DNA from: JALZVT01 sp039029135
Lineage (GTDB): Bacteria; Pseudomonadota; Gammaproteobacteria; Pseudomonadales; Azotimanducaceae
DNA length: 64,000 nucleotides
Direction: 5' to 3'
NCBI GenBank assembly: GCA_039029135.1
Contig: JBCCGT010000007.1
Coordinates: forward strand, 1 to 64,000
The notes beneath the pieces were generated by a model that was given only the letters and a program-made list of their open reading frames with translations, had not been told where the DNA came from and searched no databases. Positions 53,296 through 61,655 of the stretch are shown piece by piece; positions within the stretch are counted from its first letter, which is position 1, and the number at the start of each line of letters is the position of its first letter. The position numbers and the translations under genes are program-made.

Positions 53296-53322
53296 GCCGG
53301 TCGAGCGCACCGCTCGACCGGC
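53296..53322 (+). terminator. Strong hairpin, 12-bp perfect stem, after the SdrD-B protein
   Basis: GCCGGTCGAGCG (53296-53307) and CGCTCGACCGGC (53311-53322) pair perfectly around a 3-base loop, 29 bases after the stop. The following sequence (CTCCGTCTCTTTCC) is pyrimidine-rich rather than a pure T-run. It is probably an intrinsic terminator. Confidence 0.75.
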
Positions 53323-53359
53323 GCTCCGTCTCTTTCCTGACAGCCCAAGACAAGACCTG

Positions 53360-53380
53360 CCGCCGCGCTCCTGGCGGCGG
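53360..53380 (-). terminator. Hairpin after the minus-strand crotonase
   Basis: CCGCCGC (53360-53366) and GCGGCGG (53374-53380) pair around a 7-base loop, seven bases beyond the stop at 53388 on the minus strand. The downstream minus-strand sequence is only mildly T-rich. Confidence 0.45.
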
Positions 53381-53387
53381 GTCGCCC

Positions 53388-54365
53388 CTAGCCTTTCCGT
53401 ATCTCGTCCACGAGTCCCCAGCGCAGCGCGGTGGCTGCATCGATGCGCTCACCCGTCAGCGCCAGCCAATTGGTTCGCAGCCGGCCTATCCTGCGCGTCA
53501 CCGAGACCGTGCCACCTGCCCCCGGCACCAGCCCAAAGCCGACTTCCGGTAGCTGAAAGAACGCGTCCTCGCGCGCGCGCAGGTGGCTCGCAAACGCGGT
53601 CAGTTCGATGCCCGCGCCGATACAGGCGCCGTGCAGCAGCGGGTACACGCGATCGCGCAGTTCGTGCATCACGTGCGCGACGCTGCGCGTCATCCGCAGA
53701 GCATGCGCGGCGGCCGCGTCTCGCGCGACCCCGAACTCGTCCAGGTCGCCGCCGGAGCAGAACGCAGCGCCGTCACCGCGCAGCTCGACGCGCTCAATCG
53801 AGCCGTCGAGCAGGACCAGCTCAAGAGCGGCGTGCAGTTCGTCCCGCATGGCGCCGCAGTACGCATTGCGCCGCGCCGGCCGATTGAGCGTGAGGCCGAG
53901 CGTTTCGGCGCGGCGTGCGACGATGACCTGGGGATCGGTGGATGCGGGCGGTGCCGCCGGTTCGCGGCCGCGTAGCCAGCGCTCAAAGGTCGCGCCGTGC
54001 TGCAGCGTGGAGTAGGCCAGGGACTCGGCAAACAGGCCGTTGGCAACGCTCGAAGTCGCGTTATGCCGGATGAGGCGCACGGCGACGGCCGCGGCCTCTG
54101 GCGAGGCGGCAACGGCCGCTGCCAGGGTAGCGAGTGCGGCGTCGTCTTCGACGCAGACGTCCACCCAGTCCGGGATCCGTGCCTCGTCGTCCGCCGCTCT
54201 GCCGACGCCCGCGACGACGCAGGCCGGCTGCCGCGCGAGCGCGAGGCCCGACGCGTGCTCATCCAGCGCCACAGCCAGCAGTCCATCGGTGCCGGTCAGC
54301 GCGTCGCCGCCGCGTCGCGCTTGCTCGTCAAATTCTCGGGCAGACAGGATTGGGGGAATTGGCAC
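53388..54365 (-). CDS. Enoyl-CoA hydratase family protein with N-terminal extension and intact catalytic Glu pair
   Basis: This 325-residue protein has a crotonase core from about residue 145, with NRPARRNAY, GAAFCSGGDLDEFG, Glu254 in GAGIELTAFA and Glu274 in LPEVGFGLVPGAGGT, the two catalytic positions 20 apart. Of the three crotonases in the window, this one looks competent for hydration or isomerisation. The first roughly 140 residues are extra; they contain ANGLFAESLAYSTLQHG, which resembles a crotonase C-terminal helix, so an ancient partial duplication is possible. Start GTG 54365. It diverges from the luciferase-like gene. Confidence 0.88.
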   Translation of the reverse strand: MPIPPILSAREFDEQARRGGDALTGTDGLLAVALDEHASGLALARQPACVVAGVGRAADDEARIPDWVDVCVEDDAALATLAAAVAASPEAAAVAVRLIRHNATSSVANGLFAESLAYSTLQHGATFERWLRGREPAAPPASTDPQVIVARRAETLGLTLNRPARRNAYCGAMRDELHAALELVLLDGSIERVELRGDGAAFCSGGDLDEFGVARDAAAAHALRMTRSVAHVMHELRDRVYPLLHGACIGAGIELTAFASHLRAREDAFFQLPEVGFGLVPGAGGTVSVTRRIGRLRTNWLALTGERIDAATALRWGLVDEIRKG

Positions 54366-54597
54366 GGCGTAGTCCCACGTTTCTTATTCGCGTCCTTGGT
54401 GGCTTCCCTGGTCGCGCGTCATTGGTCTGCCAGTGTGGCGCGTTAGTCACGCGTTATCTGCGTATCCTCGGGCCAAGGGTTCGGCGCACCATCCCTTGCA
54501 GCCCCGCAACGTCCGTTAGACCATCGGCGTAGACCACCACAAGCCCGGCAGGACGGCAACGTTCCAGACCGGCCGCGAATCCACAGGAGCCAGGATT

Positions 54598-55605
54598 TTG
54601 AAGATCGACGCGGGCAGTCCCGCCAACATGGCCAAGGCGCCGGCGGCGGCCGCGCGCCTGGAGGCGCTCGGCTACGACGGGGTGAAGCTCGCCGAGCTGA
54701 ACCATGATCCGTTCCTGCCGCTCGCGCTGGTCGCGGCAAGCACCGAGCGCGTCGAACTGGTGACATCGGTCGCCGTCGCCTTCGCGCGCAATCCGATGAG
54801 CATGGCGATCCTCGCGCATGATCTGAACGCGTTCTCGCGCGGGCGCATGGTCCTCGGCCTGGGCTCGCAGGTGAAGCCGCACATCGAGCGTCGCTTCAGC
54901 ATGCCCTGGCACAAGGCCGCGGCGCAGATGCGCGAGTTCATCGAGGCGATGCTGGCCATCTACGCATGCTGGTACGACGGCGAACGGCTCGCGTTCGCGG
55001 GCGAGTACTATCGACACACGCTCATGCCATCGACCTTCACACCCGAAGACACAGGACACGGCCGGCCGCGCATCATTCTGTCCGCGACCGGTCCCCTGAT
55101 GACGCGGGTGGCGGCGGAAGTCGCGGACGGCATGATGATGCATCCCTTCTCTTCCGAGCGGTACATGCGCGAGGTGACGCTGCCCGCGATCGAGGCCGGC
55201 CTGGCGTCGAGCGGTCGGACGCTCGCGGACTTCGAGCTGGACTACGCCCCGATCGTCGCGACGGGCACGACGGAAGAGGCCCTCGAGGCGGCCATCGGCA
55301 ACGCCCGCGAGCGCATCGCCTTCTATGGCAGCACCGAGGCCTATCGACCGGTGTTCGACCTGCACGGCTGGGGCGAGCTACAGGTCGAGCTCAACCGCTT
55401 TGCGAAACAGGACTTGAAGCGCGAGGCGGCGGCGCTCATCAACGACGAGATCCTGCACACCATCGCCGTGGTCGGCGAACCGGATGAAGTCGTGCAGAAG
55501 CTGCGAGCGCGCCTCGGCGGCGTGATCTCACGAACCGGCTTCAGCGTGGAAGGCGCCGGCGACGACGAACTCGCCGGCTACCTGGAGGCGCTACGCACCG
55601 GCTAG
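54598..55605 (+). CDS. Luciferase-like oxidoreductase, TIGR03617-like family
   Basis: This 335-residue TIM-barrel LLM protein has AARLEALGYDGVKLAELNHDPFLPLALAA-type start, VELVTSVAVAFARNPMSMA, GRMVLGLGSQVKPHIERRF and ILSATGPLMTRVAAEVADGMMMHPF. This is the TIGR03617-like group, annotated as F420-dependent in actinobacteria; cofactor use here is untested. The start is TTG 54598, supported by CACAGGAGCCAGGA immediately upstream. Its TAG and the katG stop overlap on opposite strands (CTAG at 55602-55605). The divergent crotonase is its probable pathway partner. Confidence 0.88.
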   Translation: MKIDAGSPANMAKAPAAAARLEALGYDGVKLAELNHDPFLPLALVAASTERVELVTSVAVAFARNPMSMAILAHDLNAFSRGRMVLGLGSQVKPHIERRFSMPWHKAAAQMREFIEAMLAIYACWYDGERLAFAGEYYRHTLMPSTFTPEDTGHGRPRIILSATGPLMTRVAAEVADGMMMHPFSSERYMREVTLPAIEAGLASSGRTLADFELDYAPIVATGTTEEALEAAIGNARERIAFYGSTEAYRPVFDLHGWGELQVELNRFAKQDLKREAAALINDEILHTIAVVGEPDEVVQKLRARLGGVISRTGFSVEGAGDDELAGYLEALRTG

Positions 55606-57779
55606 CGCAGATCGAAGCGGTCGAGCTCCATCACCTTGGTCCACGCCGCAACGAAGTCGTGCACGAATCGCTCGCCGGCATCGTCGCTGGCGTAGACCTC
55701 CGCCAACGCCCGCAGCTCCGAATGCGATCCGAAGATCAGGTCGGCGCGGGTCGCCGTAAACCGCACCTCGCCTGAGCGACGGTCGACGCCTTCGAAGCGA
55801 CGATCGGCGCCGTCGACCGGCTGCCAGCGCAGCCCCATGTCCAGCAGGTTCACGAAGAAGTCGTTCGTCAGCGCGCCCGGACGACTCGTCAGCAGCCCGT
55901 CGCGGCCAGCGCCGTGGATCGCGCCGAGCGTACGCAGCCCGCCGACCAGCACCGTCATCTCCGGCGCCGTCAGGGTCAGGAGCTGGGCGCGGTCGAGCAG
56001 GCGCTCCTCCGCCGTCAGCGGATCGTCGGCTTGCTCGAAATTGCGGAAGCCGTCCGCCCTGGGTTCGAGCACCGCAAACGAATCGACATCGGTCTGCTCC
56101 GCGCTGGCGTCCGCGCGACCGGCCCGGAAGGGCACGCGCACCTCGACGCCGGCCAGACGGGCGCTCTGCTCGATGCCAACGCCGCCGGCCAGTGCGATCA
56201 GGTCAGCAAGCGACACGCGTTTGCCGTCGACCTGCTCGGCGTTGAAGCGGGCCCGCACGCGTTCGAGCGCCTCGAGCACGCCGGCGAGCCGCTCGGGCTC
56301 GTTCGCCGCCCAGTCCTTCTGCGGCGCGAGCGCAATGCGGGCACCGTTCGCGCCGCCGCGCAGGTCCGAGCCGCGAAAGGTCGCCGCCGAGTTCCAGGCG
56401 ATGCTGACCAGATCGCTCGCCGGCAGCCCGGTCGCGAGCACGTCGGCCCGCAGACGCTCGAGGTCAGTCGCGTCCACCAGCGCGTGGTCGACCGCTGGGA
56501 TGGGGTCCTGCCAGAGCTGCGTGGGCGGCACCTCAGCACCCAGCGCGAGGGTCGCCGGCCCGAGGTCCCGGTGGGTCAGCTTGTACCAGGCGCGGGCGAA
56601 GGCATCGGCGAACGCATCGGGATCGGCGTGGAAGCGCCGCGAGATCGCCTCATAGGCCGGATCGACGCGCAGCGCCAAATCGGCCGTCGTCATCATCGGC
56701 GCGTGGCGCACGCTCGAATCGTGCGCGTCCGGCACGCTGCGATCTCCGTCGACCGGCGTCCACTGCTGCGCACCGGCTGGGCTCTTCGTCAGCACCCACT
56801 CGTTGCCAAACAGCGTGTCGAAGAAGCCGTTGTCCCAGGTCGTGGGCGCGGGCGTCCAAGCGCCCTCGAGGCCACTAGTGATCGCGTCACCGGCCTTGCC
56901 GCTGCCGTGCGTCGACAGCCAGCCCATGCCCTGGGCCTCGATCGGCGCGCCTTCCGGTTCAGGCCCGACCAGCGACGCATCTCCCGCGCCGTGTGCCTTG
57001 CCGAACGTGTGTCCGCCCGCGATCAGCGCCACCGTCTCTTCGTCGTTCATGGCCATGCGCGCGAAGGTCTCGCGGATGTCGCGGGCGGAGGCAGCCGGGT
57101 CGGGATTACCGTTGGGGCCCTCGGGGTTCACATAGATGAGGCCCATCTGGACGGCCGCCAGCGGATCTTCCAACTCCCGTTCGCCGCTATAGCGTTCGTC
57201 ACCGAGCCAGTGGGTCTCCTTGCCCCAGTAGATGTCCGCCTCGGGTTCGAAGACGTCTTCGCGACCGCCGGCAAAACCGAAGGTCTTGAAACCCATCGAT
57301 TCCAACGCGCAGTTGCCGGCGAGGATGATCAGGTCAGCCCACGACAGGCTGGCGCCGTACTTCTTCTTGATGGGCCACAGCAGCAGGCGGGCCTTGTCGA
57401 GGTTGCCGTTATCCGGCCAGCTATTCAGCGGCGCGAAGCGGATCGTGCCGGCGCGCGCACCGCCGCGACCGTCCTGCACCCGGTAGGTACCCGCGCTGTG
57501 CCAGGCCAGCCGTATGAAGAGCGGACCGTAGTGGCCGTAGTCGGCGGGCCACCAATCCTGCGAGTCGGTCATGAGCGCGAACAGGTCGCGCTTCACCGCC
57601 TCCAGATCCAACGCGGAGAACGCCCGCGCGTAGTCGAAGTCACTCGCCTGGGGGTTACCCCGGGGCGAGCGCTGATGCAGCACACCCAGATCGAGTCGGT
57701 TCGGCCACCAGGAACGATTGCTGGTGCCGCCGCCGGTGACGTTGGTGTGGTCGGTCTGATGGAAAGGACACTGTGCCAT
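55602..57779 (-). CDS. katG: Catalase-peroxidase
   Basis: This 725-residue bifunctional haem enzyme removes H2O2 by catalase and peroxidase reactions. The N-terminal domain has distal Arg90, Trp93 and His94 (RLAWHSAGTYR), Tyr216 (MGLIYVNPEG) and Met242. These give the Trp-Tyr-Met adduct positions, with the spacing of the mycobacterial enzyme. Proximal His257 is in GGHTFGKAHGAG. The C-terminal half is the usual inactive duplicated domain. Full family length. An OxyR-like dyad and AT-rich -10 lie upstream. The intact adduct residues indicate an active catalase. Confidence 0.98.
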   Translation of the reverse strand: MAQCPFHQTDHTNVTGGGTSNRSWWPNRLDLGVLHQRSPRGNPQASDFDYARAFSALDLEAVKRDLFALMTDSQDWWPADYGHYGPLFIRLAWHSAGTYRVQDGRGGARAGTIRFAPLNSWPDNGNLDKARLLLWPIKKKYGASLSWADLIILAGNCALESMGFKTFGFAGGREDVFEPEADIYWGKETHWLGDERYSGERELEDPLAAVQMGLIYVNPEGPNGNPDPAASARDIRETFARMAMNDEETVALIAGGHTFGKAHGAGDASLVGPEPEGAPIEAQGMGWLSTHGSGKAGDAITSGLEGAWTPAPTTWDNGFFDTLFGNEWVLTKSPAGAQQWTPVDGDRSVPDAHDSSVRHAPMMTTADLALRVDPAYEAISRRFHADPDAFADAFARAWYKLTHRDLGPATLALGAEVPPTQLWQDPIPAVDHALVDATDLERLRADVLATGLPASDLVSIAWNSAATFRGSDLRGGANGARIALAPQKDWAANEPERLAGVLEALERVRARFNAEQVDGKRVSLADLIALAGGVGIEQSARLAGVEVRVPFRAGRADASAEQTDVDSFAVLEPRADGFRNFEQADDPLTAEERLLDRAQLLTLTAPEMTVLVGGLRTLGAIHGAGRDGLLTSRPGALTNDFFVNLLDMGLRWQPVDGADRRFEGVDRRSGEVRFTATRADLIFGSHSELRALAEVYASDDAGERFVHDFVAAWTKVMELDRFDLR

Positions 57780-57830
57780 GGTGGGTCTCTCGTCTTGAGG
57801 GCGGAGACCAGTCTGGCGACTGCAAGAAGA

Positions 57831-57875
57831 TATATAAAATCGTTTGTTTTTACCGCTTCTATAGCCATCCGCTAT
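57831..57875 (-). promoter_or_regulatory. katG promoter with OxyR-like half-site
   Basis: ATAG-N7-CTAT (57861-57875, in fact the palindrome ATAGC-N5-GCTAT) matches the core tetranucleotides of one half of the OxyR consensus. The second half-site is not evident. A TATATA (-10-like) lies 24 bases closer to the gene at 57831-57836, with a weak -35 position (GAAGCG) between. This suits an activator-dependent promoter. Confidence 0.45.
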
Positions 57876-57911
57876 GACGGAACAGACAGGACCGGCAGCC
57901 GCGACCCCTGG

Positions 57912-58553
57912 CTAGTTCGCGGCGTCAGGCTGCTGCGCGGGTGCGGCCGCCAGGAAGGCCGGCTGCTCGGCCAGCGCATCGCCCAGTGCCACCAAGGTCG
58001 GATAGCGCGTTAGATCGCAGTCGAATCGGCGCGCGTTGTAGAGCTGGGGCACGAGGAACGCATCGCACAGCGTGATCTCATCGCCGATGCAGTGCCGCCC
58101 GCGCAGAGCGCCGAGTTCTTTTTCCAGCGCGGCGAAGCCCTCGTGTATCCAGTGGTGATACCAGGCATCGACCGCAGCGTCCTGCTGCCCGAGTTCGCCG
58201 CGCAGATAGCGCAGGACGCGCAGGTTATTGAGCGGATGCACGTCGCAGGCGATGAGCTGACACAGCGCCCGCGTCTTCGCGCGCAGCCAGGGATCGCTGG
58301 GCAGCAGCGCGGGCTGCGGCCAGCGCTCCTCCAGAAACTCAACGATCGCGGTGGACTGCGTGATGACGCGCCCGTCGACCTCGAGCGCAGGAACCAGCCC
58401 CTGCGGATTGCGCTCGCGATAGACGCGCGCAGGCTCGTCCGCCGGGTCCTGCAGCAGGTTGACGGCCTGCGTTTCGTACGCGATGGCCTTCAGATTGAGC
58501 ACGATGCGTACGCGATAGGCGGCCGTAGAACGCCAATAGGTATACAGCCGCAC
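57912..58553 (-). CDS. maiA: Maleylacetoacetate isomerase (zeta-class GST)
   Basis: This 213-residue enzyme isomerises maleylacetoacetate to fumarylacetoacetate in tyrosine breakdown, using glutathione. The N-terminal thioredoxin domain starts YTYWRSTAAYRVRIVLNLK, close to the zeta-class active-site motif. QDPADEPARVYRERNPQGLVPAL and TQSTAIVEFLEERWP follow, then the C-terminal helical domain. GTG 58553 is chosen since it gives the family length; the longer reading runs into the upstream fahA. It is the last gene of the operon, 7 bp after fahA. Confidence 0.95.
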   Translation of the reverse strand: MRLYTYWRSTAAYRVRIVLNLKAIAYETQAVNLLQDPADEPARVYRERNPQGLVPALEVDGRVITQSTAIVEFLEERWPQPALLPSDPWLRAKTRALCQLIACDVHPLNNLRVLRYLRGELGQQDAAVDAWYHHWIHEGFAALEKELGALRGRHCIGDEITLCDAFLVPQLYNARRFDCDLTRYPTLVALGDALAEQPAFLAAAPAQQPDAAN

Positions 58554-58560
58554 GCGCGAC

Positions 58561-59889
58561 CTACTCCCCGCTGACCCGCGCAGGCAGCACCCTGCCCACG
58601 GCCTGACCGAAGCCGACGCCCACCGCCCCGTCCGCCTCGCAGCGCGCCGCGAGGATGATCGCGTCCTGATCTTCGAGGAAAGTGCGCGTCTCGCCGTTCG
58701 GCAGGCTGACGGGGTGCTTGCCGCCCGCAGTGATTTCGATGAGCGCGGCCTGGCTGCCCTCCTCGGCACCGGACATCGTGCCGCTGCCCAGCAGATCGCC
58801 GGGCTGCAGGTTGCAGCCGTTCATCGTGTGGTGGGTCACCATCTGCGCGATCGTCCAGAACGAGTCGGTGAAGTTGCTGCGCGACAGTCGATGCGGCGCG
58901 TCCCCAGCGGCGCGCATCTGCTCGGTCTCGATGTAGACCTCAAGCTGCATGTCCAGCGCGCCGCTCGCGTCGTTGTCCGCGCTCGTCAGATAAGGCAGCG
59001 GTGCGGGCCTGTCTGCGACGCGTGTAAACGGTGCGCGAAACGGCGCCAGCGCCTCCAGCGTCACGATCCATGGCGAGATCGTGCTGGCAAAGTTTTTCGC
59101 CAGGAACGGACCGAGCGGCTGGTACTCCCAGGCCTGCACGTCGCGGGCCGACCAGTCGTTGAGCAAACACAGCCCAAACACGTGCTCCTCCGCGGCCTGC
59201 ATCGACACCGGCTGGCCCGGCGCATTGGGGGCCCCGACGAAGATGCCGACCTCGAGTTCGTAGTCGAGCCGCGCGCAGGGCGCGACCGTCGGCACGTCGC
59301 TGTCGGGCGCCTTGAGCTGACCGACGGGGCGCGGAAAGGTCTGCCCGCTGACGCCGATCGAGGAGCTGCGACCGTGATAGCCGATGGGCACCCACTCGTA
59401 GTTCGGCAGCAGCGGGTTGTCCGGTCGAAACAGCCTGCCGATGTTGGTCGCGTGATGAATGGACGTGTAGAAGTCCGTGTAGTCGCCGATGCGCGCCGGC
59501 AGCGCGTACTCCACCTCAGCAAGCGGAATGAGGCAGGGCTCCAGACGCGCGCGCTCCGCGGCATCCGTTCGCAGCGCGCGACTCAGCTCAAGCCGCAGGT
59601 GCGACCAGTGCGTCCGCCCCAGCGCCATCAGCGCGTTGAGCGAATCGCCCTGGCAGGCGTCCAGCGCGGGGGATGCGCACACGCCGGTCGCATGCAGCGC
59701 GCGCAGGTCGAGCGCGTAGTCGCCGATGGCCACCGCAACGCGAAACTCCGCATCCAGTGCCTGCCGTCGCAGCATGGCAAACGGCAGATTTTGAATCGGA
59801 AAATCGCAGCCCGGTGCGTTCGCCGATGCGACCCAGCTACGCAATGCGGGATCGTGGGTTTCGTTCGTTGTGTGATTAGCGGCGCTCAT
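58561..59889 (-). CDS. fahA: Fumarylacetoacetase
   Basis: This 442-residue hydrolase cleaves fumarylacetoacetate to fumarate and acetoacetate. Metal ligands match the mammalian enzyme: Asp139, Glu211, Glu213, and Asp245 (LNDWSARD), with the catalytic His146 (DFYTSIHHATN). GYHGRSSSIGVSG is also typical. ATG 59889 overlaps the VOC gene's stop by one base, so translation is coupled. The longer reading to 59946 lies within that gene. Cytoplasmic. Confidence 0.96.
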   Translation of the reverse strand: MSAANHTTNETHDPALRSWVASANAPGCDFPIQNLPFAMLRRQALDAEFRVAVAIGDYALDLRALHATGVCASPALDACQGDSLNALMALGRTHWSHLRLELSRALRTDAAERARLEPCLIPLAEVEYALPARIGDYTDFYTSIHHATNIGRLFRPDNPLLPNYEWVPIGYHGRSSSIGVSGQTFPRPVGQLKAPDSDVPTVAPCARLDYELEVGIFVGAPNAPGQPVSMQAAEEHVFGLCLLNDWSARDVQAWEYQPLGPFLAKNFASTISPWIVTLEALAPFRAPFTRVADRPAPLPYLTSADNDASGALDMQLEVYIETEQMRAAGDAPHRLSRSNFTDSFWTIAQMVTHHTMNGCNLQPGDLLGSGTMSGAEEGSQAALIEITAGGKHPVSLPNGETRTFLEDQDAIILAARCEADGAVGVGFGQAVGRVLPARVSGE

Positions 59890-60416
59890 CAGGGCAACTC
59901 GTGCAGCCAGGCCGCGTGGCGCGGCGCGCGCTTGGTGACGGCCCACTCATCGAGCATGTCGTCCGCAACCGCTTTCAACCGCCGGTGCTGATCTGCGGTG
60001 CCCTTGTTGGCCGCCAGCTCCAGGCGATGGCCATTCGGATCGAAGAAATAAATCGAATCGAAGATGCCGTGATTGGTCGGACCGACGACGTCGAGACCCG
60101 CCGCCTCCAAACGCGCCTTGTAGTCGAGCAATGCATCGAGGCTCTCGACCTCGAAGGCGATGTGCTGCACCCACTCCGGCGTGCTGCGGTCGCGGTCCAT
60201 CTGCGGCGAGTTCGGCAGTTCGAAGAACGCCAGCACGTTGCCGGCGCCAGCGTCCAGGAACACGTGCATGTATGGATCGGGGTCGCCCGTCGAGGGCACC
60301 TGGTCCTCCGCGATCGCGAGCTGGAACTCCATGCCGAGCACGTCGCGATAGAAATTCACGGTTTCTTTCGCGTCGTTGCACCGATACGCGACATGGTGAA
60401 TGCGCCGCAGGCTCAT
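59889..60416 (-). CDS. VOC-fold (glyoxalase-like) metalloprotein in the tyrosine operon
   Basis: This 175-residue protein has two beta-alpha-beta-beta-beta modules with probable ligands His8 (RIHHVAYR), Glu66 (AFFELP), His85 (WVQHIAFEV) and Glu133 (HRLELAAN). The spacing is close to that of E. coli glyoxalase I (5, 56, 74, 122). The fold serves glyoxalases, epimerases and extradiol dioxygenases. It lies between hpd and fahA, overlapping both (4 bp and 1 bp), exactly where a homogentisate dioxygenase step is needed, yet it is not HmgA (about 430 residues, cupin). A C-terminal tail of about 35 residues is unusual. Its reaction is unknown. Confidence 0.85.
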   Translation of the reverse strand: MSLRRIHHVAYRCNDAKETVNFYRDVLGMEFQLAIAEDQVPSTGDPDPYMHVFLDAGAGNVLAFFELPNSPQMDRDRSTPEWVQHIAFEVESLDALLDYKARLEAAGLDVVGPTNHGIFDSIYFFDPNGHRLELAANKGTADQHRRLKAVADDMLDEWAVTKRAPRHAAWLHELP

Positions 60417-61486
60417 GCCGAAGCCTCCAGCGCACCCCGCCGCAGCTGGTCTCGTTCCATCGACTCGAACAAGGCCTGGAAGTTGCCTTCGCCGAAGCCC
60501 TCGTCGCCCTTGCGCTGTATGAACTCAAAAAAGATCGGGCCGACCAGCGTCTCCGAGAAGATCTGCAGCAACAGCTTCGGCTCGCCGTCGGCTTCGATGC
60601 TGCCGTCGAGCAGGATGCCGCGCGCGCGCAGCTCGTCGATCGCCTCGCCGTGGCCGGGCAGGCGTTCGTCCAGCATCTCGTAATAGGTGTCCGGCGGCGG
60701 CGACATGAAGGGCACGCCGAGCTTCATCAGCGTGTCGAGGGTGGCCTGCAGATCTTCGCAGGCGAATGCGATGTGCTGGATGCCCTCGCCGTTGTATTGC
60801 AGCAGGAACTCTTCGATCTGACCCTCGCCGCTGCCGCGGCCCTCTTCGTTGAGCGGTATGCGGATCTTATTGTCCGGAGCGGTCATCGCCCGCGACAGCA
60901 GGCCGGTGTGTTCGCCCTGCAGATCGAAGTGACGAATCTCGCGAAAGTTGAAGAACTTCTCGTAGAAGCCGGCCCAATAGTCCATGCGGCCGCGGTAGAC
61001 GTTATGCGTCAGGTGATCGACGACCTGTAGGCCAATGCCTTGCGGATAGCGCGGCACGTCGGGCAGAAACTCGAAGTCGATGTCGTAGATGCTGCCGCCG
61101 CGCTCGTAGCGATCGATGAGATACAGCGGCGCGCCGCCGATCCCCTTGATCGCCGGCAGCCGCAGTTCCATCGGCCCGGTCGGAATGTCGACGGGCTGAG
61201 CGCCGAGATCGAGCGCGCGCTGGTAGGCGAACTGGGAGTCCGCGACGCGAAAGGCCAGACCGCACGCGCAGGGGCCGTGCTCTTCGGCGTGGTAGTAGGC
61301 CACGCTGCGCGGCTCGTAATTGATGATGAAGTTGATGTCACCCTGACGCCACAGGTGCACCTCTTTCGAGCGATGGTGCGCCACCTTGGTAAAGCCAAGC
61401 TGGGTAAAGACCGTCTCGAGTGGACCCGGCTCGGGGGCCGAAAACTCCACAAACTCAAAGCCGTTCAGGCCCATGGGGTTATCCAT
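60413..61486 (-). CDS. hpd: 4-hydroxyphenylpyruvate dioxygenase
   Basis: This 357-residue Fe(II) enzyme converts 4-hydroxyphenylpyruvate to homogentisate. Iron ligands His158 (VVDHLTHNV), His238 (IQHIAF) and Glu321 (FFEFIQRKG) are present, with GRMDYWAGFYEKFFNFREIRHFD and GFGEGNFQALFESMERDQ typical of the family. ATG 61486 gives the standard length; the earlier start (61564) adds 26 residues of non-coding character. It overlaps the VOC gene by 4 bp and diverges from the Lrp/AsnC regulator. First gene of the operon hpd - VOC - fahA - maiA. Confidence 0.97.
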   Translation of the reverse strand: MDNPMGLNGFEFVEFSAPEPGPLETVFTQLGFTKVAHHRSKEVHLWRQGDINFIINYEPRSVAYYHAEEHGPCACGLAFRVADSQFAYQRALDLGAQPVDIPTGPMELRLPAIKGIGGAPLYLIDRYERGGSIYDIDFEFLPDVPRYPQGIGLQVVDHLTHNVYRGRMDYWAGFYEKFFNFREIRHFDLQGEHTGLLSRAMTAPDNKIRIPLNEEGRGSGEGQIEEFLLQYNGEGIQHIAFACEDLQATLDTLMKLGVPFMSPPPDTYYEMLDERLPGHGEAIDELRARGILLDGSIEADGEPKLLLQIFSETLVGPIFFEFIQRKGDEGFGEGNFQALFESMERDQLRRGALEASA

Positions 61487-61655
61487 CGCGGTGCGCCTCA
61501 CAGTTGACTCCCAGAGCCAAAAGCATAGGCGATCCTTGCCGACTAATTTCGCCCATTTCTCCAAGAAAACGGTCCAGATAGGTTTTTATCACCATGTAAT
61601 CCCTTTTTTAGGGCACAATTAACCTATTCAGCCGCTTCTGACGGAGAAGACCTCT
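61487..61655. promoter_or_regulatory. Divergent hpd / Lrp-family regulator intergenic region
   Basis: These 169 bp hold both promoters. ATAGGTT (61578-61584) and AACCTAT (61621-61627) form an inverted repeat with centres 43 bp apart, about four helical turns. CCCT-N5-AGGG sits between (61600-61613). Such phased dyads fit an Lrp-family octamer or another dimeric regulator binding both sides. Confidence 0.5.
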
